A stretch of DNA of 7,051 nt from Chloroflexota bacterium (GTDB taxonomy: Bacteria > Chloroflexota > Dehalococcoidia > Lucifugimonadales > JACPCL1): positions 1-7,051 of the forward strand of contig JACQUH010000219.1 of assembly GCA_016210375.1 (NCBI GenBank), in the 5' to 3' direction. The notes under the pieces were generated by a model, which saw nothing but the letters and a program-made list of their open reading frames with translations, was not told the DNA's origin and ran no database searches. Below, in pieces: positions 4,155-7,051 of the stretch. Position 1 is the first letter of the stretch, and each line of letters opens with the position of its first letter. A program made the translations under genes and the position numbers.

Positions 4155-6572
4155 CTAGAGCGCAAACCCCAGGCGACGGCCCAAGTCAAGAAAGCGGGCT
4201 GCCCAGGCGGCAGCCACGCGATCTCCACCCTGGGCCACTCCCGTCAGTGAAGGGGGCAGCCCGTGGAGGAGGCGGTAGTAGGCGGTCTGGGCATCCCCAA
4301 CGAACACAGGGAACGGTAGCTCCAGGGAAAGGGCGACCATGTCCTCTACCAGCACCAGCCGCGCCAGGTCCGTCTGGGCAAGGTCCAGCCCCGCAACCGC
4401 CTCCCTCAGCCTTTGCCCAAGGGAGTAGCCCAGGCCCGCCGTATCCAGCTCAGCGCCGACGGCCATGGCGTCCTGCACCAGGCCCACCACCTCCTTACGC
4501 CCAACCCTTGGGGCCGCAGCCGCCCGGCGCAAGGCCATGTTGAGGTACATCTCCGCCAGTAGCTGGAAGTCCCTGGGTACTGGTGTCTTCAACCCTATCA
4601 GATGACGGGCGGACCGGGCCTGCTCCCGGTGCAGGGCACGGTAAAAGGCCTCTGCCTCTCCCACGTGATCGTCCAGGACCTGCCGCAGGGCCGCCCGGCG
4701 CTCGTCGGGGAACAGGCTGGCCAGGGAGCAGGCAGCGCCGTCAAACCACTCCTCCATCAGGGCATGTACCCGGTGCAGGTCGCCTCCCAGGAACGCCGCT
4801 TCCATCTCCCGCTGGGCCGCCTGGTAGTCACCCTGCACCTTTCCTGCAACGCCGTTGACCTGGTGGTCTGGCAGCAGCAGAAGGGCGAAGTCCCGCCGGG
4901 CGCGCTCCTCGGTGATTGCCGAGGTGAAGCTGCCCCTGCCCATGGCCAGGCGTGCGCCGCCCGTGGCCACGGCGCGGTACTCCTCCCAGCGAGAGGTATA
5001 ACAGTAGCGTCGGGCCTCAGCGCCGTGACCGTCAAGCAGTGAGCTTACGGCAAAGTGGGCGGCAACCCTATCCCAGTTCAGCGCCGAGGGTTTGACAGAC
5101 CACTGATAGATACGGGCGCCGTCACCATGCTCCGGCACGTTGCTTTTCACGGCTCCTAGGCGCTCCAGAAAGGCCGGTTCCATGTCCTGCCCAAACAGCT
5201 CCCTGGCGAGCTGCACGACCCGGGCCGCGTACCGCAGCACCTGGACCGTTTCCAGGCGCGAGGGGTCGTCAAAGAACCAGCCGCAGCTCGTGAACATGAG
5301 CATGGCGTGCCGCTGAAGCTCCAGCAGCTTCAGGGCGGTGACGCGCTCCTCCCGGGTAAGGGACTGAAGCGCGTGCAGCGCCAGGAATGCCTCCACGCTC
5401 TCCGGAGACCTGTCCAACACCACCTCAATGTAATCGTCGCGGGCCGCCCACGGGTCCCGCAGCAGCCTTCCCGCCGCGGCCTCGTAGCCTGCCTCCACGG
5501 CATCTTGGAGCCAGTCCAGGGCTTCACGCAGGGGGGCCCGCCAGGCCTGGCTCCAGCCTGGGAACGCGCCGGTGTTGCAGCCGCAACCACTGCGCCATCG
5601 CTCCACGCCGTGGGGGCAGCTCCACGACGTACCCTCTCTGATCCGCACCTCCCAAACTGCCGGATGAAGGGCCAAGTACTGGCCATAGTTGGTGAGCCGG
5701 GCCAAGCCCCCCTGCTCCACGTGGTCCAGAGCATAGGCCAGGGCCATGTCGCCAAACTTGTGGTGGTGGCCATAGGACTCCCCGTCCGTGGCGATGTGCA
5801 CCAGTTGCGGCCCCTCTTGCTCCGAAGAAAACGCGCCCACGAGCCGCCGGGCCAGGGCCTCCCCATCCTGGAGCAACCCCTCAAAGGCAACGGCCTGGGA
5901 CAGCGGCCCGTGGAAGAAAAAGAGAGCGATGCTCCTTCCCGAGGGCAGGCACTGGAGGTACGGGCCAGACGTGTTTAGCCTCCCTGCGCCTGCGTCTTGC
6001 CACGGGCCTCCTCCCAGGGACCGCACCGCCCCGGCCTGGGCTGGCTCCAGCACGGTAAAGGCGATGCCCTGCTCCGCCATCACTTCCAGGGTAGCCAGGT
6101 CCACCGCCGTCTCCGGCAGCCACATGCCCTCGGGCCGGCGGCGGAACCGGCGCTCAAAGTCCCGGATGCCCCACAGCACCTGGGTGCGCTTGTCCCTGCC
6201 GCTGGCCAGGGGCATGATGACGTGGTTGTAGGCGTGAGCCAGGGCCGAGCCGTGGCCGCCATACCGCTGCTGGCTCTCCCTATCCCCTTCCAGCACCGCC
6301 TGGTACACCTCCGGCGCGGCCCGCTCCAACCATGCCAGGAGCGTCGGGCCAAAGTCAAAGCTGATCCTGGCGTAGCTATTCACGATGCGCTCTATACGGC
6401 CCTGGCCGTCCAGAAGGCGGGCTGCGGCGTTAGGGGAATAGCACTCCGCGGTGACGCGCTCGTTCCAGTCATGGTAGGGGTAGGCAGAGTCCTCCACGAG
6501 TACCGCCTCCAGCCAGGGGTCCTCCCTGGGTGGCTGGTAAAAGTGTCCGTGGACACACAGATAGCGCTGCAT
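4155..6572 (-). CDS. GH57 glycoside hydrolase with DUF3536 domain, 805 residues
   Basis: The N-terminal half is a GH57-type catalytic barrel. H8-G-H-F-Y-Q-P14 is the family's first motif. G149-M-W-L-P-E154-T holds the expected nucleophile glutamate, and H259-I-A-T-D263-G-E-S-Y-G-H-H270 the expected acid/base aspartate region. The DUF3536 part begins near 300 with the typical S-W-S-C-P-H-G-V-E-R-W (316-326) and C330-G-C332-N-T-G. Later it has F-T-S-C-G-W-F-F-D-D (427-436) and S-N-V-P-E-H-G-D-G (477-485), and continues as helices to the C-terminus. GH57 enzymes act on alpha-glucans (amylase, branching or transferase reactions); the exact reaction of the DUF3536 group is unknown to me. No signal peptide is evident, so it is probably cytoplasmic. 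The frame is open to 6692, but M41 of that frame (6572) is chosen: it leads straight into the first motif and has GAGG eight bases upstream. The gene stands alone, flanked by REP-like modules. Confidence 0.93.
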   Translation of the reverse strand: MQRYLCVHGHFYQPPREDPWLEAVLVEDSAYPYHDWNERVTAECYSPNAAARLLDGQGRIERIVNSYARISFDFGPTLLAWLERAAPEVYQAVLEGDRESQQRYGGHGSALAHAYNHVIMPLASGRDKRTQVLWGIRDFERRFRRRPEGMWLPETAVDLATLEVMAEQGIAFTVLEPAQAGAVRSLGGGPWQDAGAGRLNTSGPYLQCLPSGRSIALFFFHGPLSQAVAFEGLLQDGEALARRLVGAFSSEQEGPQLVHIATDGESYGHHHKFGDMALAYALDHVEQGGLARLTNYGQYLALHPAVWEVRIREGTSWSCPHGVERWRSGCGCNTGAFPGWSQAWRAPLREALDWLQDAVEAGYEAAAGRLLRDPWAARDDYIEVVLDRSPESVEAFLALHALQSLTREERVTALKLLELQRHAMLMFTSCGWFFDDPSRLETVQVLRYAARVVQLARELFGQDMEPAFLERLGAVKSNVPEHGDGARIYQWSVKPSALNWDRVAAHFAVSSLLDGHGAEARRYCYTSRWEEYRAVATGGARLAMGRGSFTSAITEERARRDFALLLLPDHQVNGVAGKVQGDYQAAQREMEAAFLGGDLHRVHALMEEWFDGAACSLASLFPDERRAALRQVLDDHVGEAEAFYRALHREQARSARHLIGLKTPVPRDFQLLAEMYLNMALRRAAAAPRVGRKEVVGLVQDAMAVGAELDTAGLGYSLGQRLREAVAGLDLAQTDLARLVLVEDMVALSLELPFPVFVGDAQTAYYRLLHGLPPSLTGVAQGGDRVAAAWAARFLDLGRRLGFAL

Positions 6573-6680
6573 ACTGCTTGCCTCGGGACGGGAATTAGGT
6601 GTGTAGAGACTCGCTAAGACCCTTCCTGATACCACTCTCTGAAGATCATTAGCCAAATAGAATGACATGAGCCATCTTCT
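6573..6680 (-). other. Leader region of the GH57 gene
   Basis: This stretch must carry the start signals of the GH57 gene. A GAGG (6581-6584 on the minus strand) fits as RBS. I see no convincing -35/-10 pair; TTGGCT followed by TATCAG has a 19-base spacer and is too weak to call. An in-frame extension of the GH57 frame to 6692 crosses it but has no family resemblance. Confidence 0.4.
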
Positions 6681-6681
6681 C

Positions 6682-6704
6682 CCCTTTCCCATTGGGGGAA
6701 AGGG
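6682..6704. repeat. Short pyrimidine-rich hairpin, solitary
   Basis: CCCTTTCCC (6682-6690) pairs with GGGAAAGGG (6696-6704) around ATTGG. It has the same character as the hairpins inside the REP-like units, without the TGACCT-led part, and ends seven bases before copy B. It may be the right-hand hairpin of a decayed inverted unit. Confidence 0.6.
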
Positions 6705-6710
6705 TCTAGT

Positions 6711-6755
6711 CTGACCTCTCCCTTTGTATCTCCCTCTCCGTGCGGAGAGGGAGAT
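6711..6755 (+). repeat. REP-like unit, copy B
   Basis: It starts CTGACCTCTCCC and contains a perfect 13-bp hairpin, ATCTCCCTCTCCG (6728-6740) with its complement (6743-6755), TG loop. The first 12 bases are the exact reverse complement of 7029-7040. It is followed after 12 bases by variable palindrome B. Confidence 0.75.
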
Positions 6756-6767
6756 GGTACTGTTGTG

Positions 6768-6802
6768 AATATCTTGGCACGGCGGAGCCGTGCCAAGATA
6801 TT
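6768..6802. repeat. Perfect 16-bp palindrome (variable palindrome B)
   Basis: AATATCTTGGCACGGC (6768-6783) and its reverse complement (6787-6802) enclose GGA. The central GGCACGGC/GCCGTGCC is shared with palindrome A at 4090-4136, while the outer arms differ. It is in an intergenic region and followed by TTACG, not a good terminator tail. Confidence 0.78.
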
Positions 6803-6832
6803 TACGTTTGCTATCTCAAGAGGGCTCTTACA

Positions 6833-6852
6833 CCTCAGCCTGAAGGCTGAGG
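6833..6852. repeat. Hairpin CCTCAGCCT/AGGCTGAGG, possible insertion-sequence end
   Basis: A perfect 9-bp stem with a two-base loop, preceded by a smaller palindrome (AAGAG-GG-CTCTT at 6818-6829) and followed by GCATGATGCCGCCC. Subterminal hairpins of this type are found at IS200/IS605-type ends, but no transposase lies in the window, so that reading is weak. It separates repeat modules B and C. Confidence 0.4.
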
Positions 6853-6877
6853 CATGATGCCGCCCCCCTTATGGTGG

Positions 6878-6932
6878 TTGACCTGATAACCTAACCCCCT
6901 CTGGCTCCCCCTTCCCGCACGGGAAGGGGGAG
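6878..6932 (+). repeat. REP-like unit, copy C (left unit of a composite)
   Basis: It begins TTGACCTGATAACCTAAC, like copy A but with an eight-base insertion/duplication (GATAACCT). It contains a perfect 13-bp hairpin, CTCCCCCTTCCCG (6905-6917) with 6920-6932. A 13-base spacer separates it from variable palindrome C. Confidence 0.78.
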
Positions 6933-6945
6933 AAGATACGGTTGG

Positions 6946-6980
6946 ATGAATGTGATGCGACAAAGCCGCATCACATTCAT
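6946..6980. repeat. Perfect 14-bp palindrome (variable palindrome C)
   Basis: ATGAATGTGATGCG (6946-6959) and its complement (6967-6980) enclose ACAAAGC. The centre CAAAGCC recalls palindrome A, but the arms are unrelated. It sits exactly between two inverted REP-like units, with 13-base spacers on both sides. Confidence 0.78.
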
Positions 6981-6993
6981 TCCTTAGTCTATC

Positions 6994-7040
6994 GTCCCCC
7001 TCTCCCAAAGGGAGAGGGGGACCACAGGGGGAGAGGTCAG
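6994..7040 (-). repeat. REP-like unit, copy D (right, inverted unit of the composite)
   Basis: It contains a perfect 13-bp hairpin, GTCCCCCTCTCCC (6994-7006) with 7010-7022, loop AAA. It ends GGGGGAGAGGTCAG, so on the minus strand it reads CTGACCTCTCCCCCTGTGG, the same order as copies A to C. It faces copy C and closes the composite element. Confidence 0.76.
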
Positions 7041-7051
7041 AACCACAGCGG

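Noticed and set aside
4602..5042. Long open frames on the + strand inside the GH57 gene (also 5307-5978 and 5997-6617)
   Set aside because: They are antisense shadows of a high-GC coding region; the minus-strand protein carries all recognisable family motifs.
6614..6796. 60-residue minus-strand frame with a SPSPHGEG-like sequence
   Set aside because: It is a translation of the REP-like hairpins at 6682-6755; such frames are typical false genes over these repeats and it has no RBS.
6711..7040. CRISPR array
   Set aside because: The repeated parts are few, unevenly spaced and inverted relative to one another; there are no constant-length direct repeats with unique spacers.
6711..7040. One transposon bounded by the 12-bp inverted match 6711-6722 / 7029-7040
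   Set aside because: The match is explained by both ends being members of the same repeat family; there is no gene inside and no visible target-site duplication.

Overview
The window is a bacterial chromosomal stretch with moderately high GC, clearly lower at the left end than in the large right-hand gene. It carries six genes I accept, one of them cut by the left edge, plus a rich set of palindromic repeats. A GH57/DUF3536 glucan-type enzyme, a WCPD-type thioredoxin and many REP-like palindromes with short pyrimidine-rich stems recall environmental Chloroflexota (Dehalococcoidia-like) genomes. That assignment is an impression and cannot be settled from the sequence alone.

Left block (1-1476, + strand): a 5'-truncated gene for a repeat-built coiled-coil protein ending in a C-terminal membrane anchor. 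Two bases after its stop comes a 361-residue protein that combines a putative PD-(D/E)XK-type nuclease core (E109, D137, Q151-V-K153) with hydrophobic, glycine/alanine-rich membrane-like segments. The tight coupling suggests the two work together at the membrane. This is the best candidate for an undescribed system, possibly defence or inter-element conflict, but no function is shown.

Middle block (1506-2675, - strand): an unrecognised 122-residue protein and, upstream of it, a 231-residue putative winged-helix DNA-binding protein. They are separated by a perfect 20-bp palindrome that may act as a terminator. The regulator-like gene has a well-formed promoter (TTGACA-17-TAGATT). Diverging from it across a 351-base intergenic region is a + strand redox pair (3027-3898): a small glutaredoxin-like protein with CPTC, and a thioredoxin-like protein with a single active-site cysteine. 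The pair has its own promoter (TTGACA-17-TATTTT) and ends in a strong intrinsic terminator.

Right block (4155-6572, - strand): an 805-residue GH57-type glycoside hydrolase with a DUF3536 region, intact at the recognisable catalytic motifs, ending at a palindrome followed by T5. On both sides of this gene lie members of one REP-like repeat family. Each module has a TGACCT-led pyrimidine-rich unit with a short hairpin, followed 5-13 bases later by a long, perfect palindrome whose arm sequence differs between copies. The rightmost module (6878-7040) is a symmetric composite, with two inverted units flanking the variable palindrome with 13-base spacers on both sides. No tRNA, rRNA, CRISPR array or transposase gene was seen.
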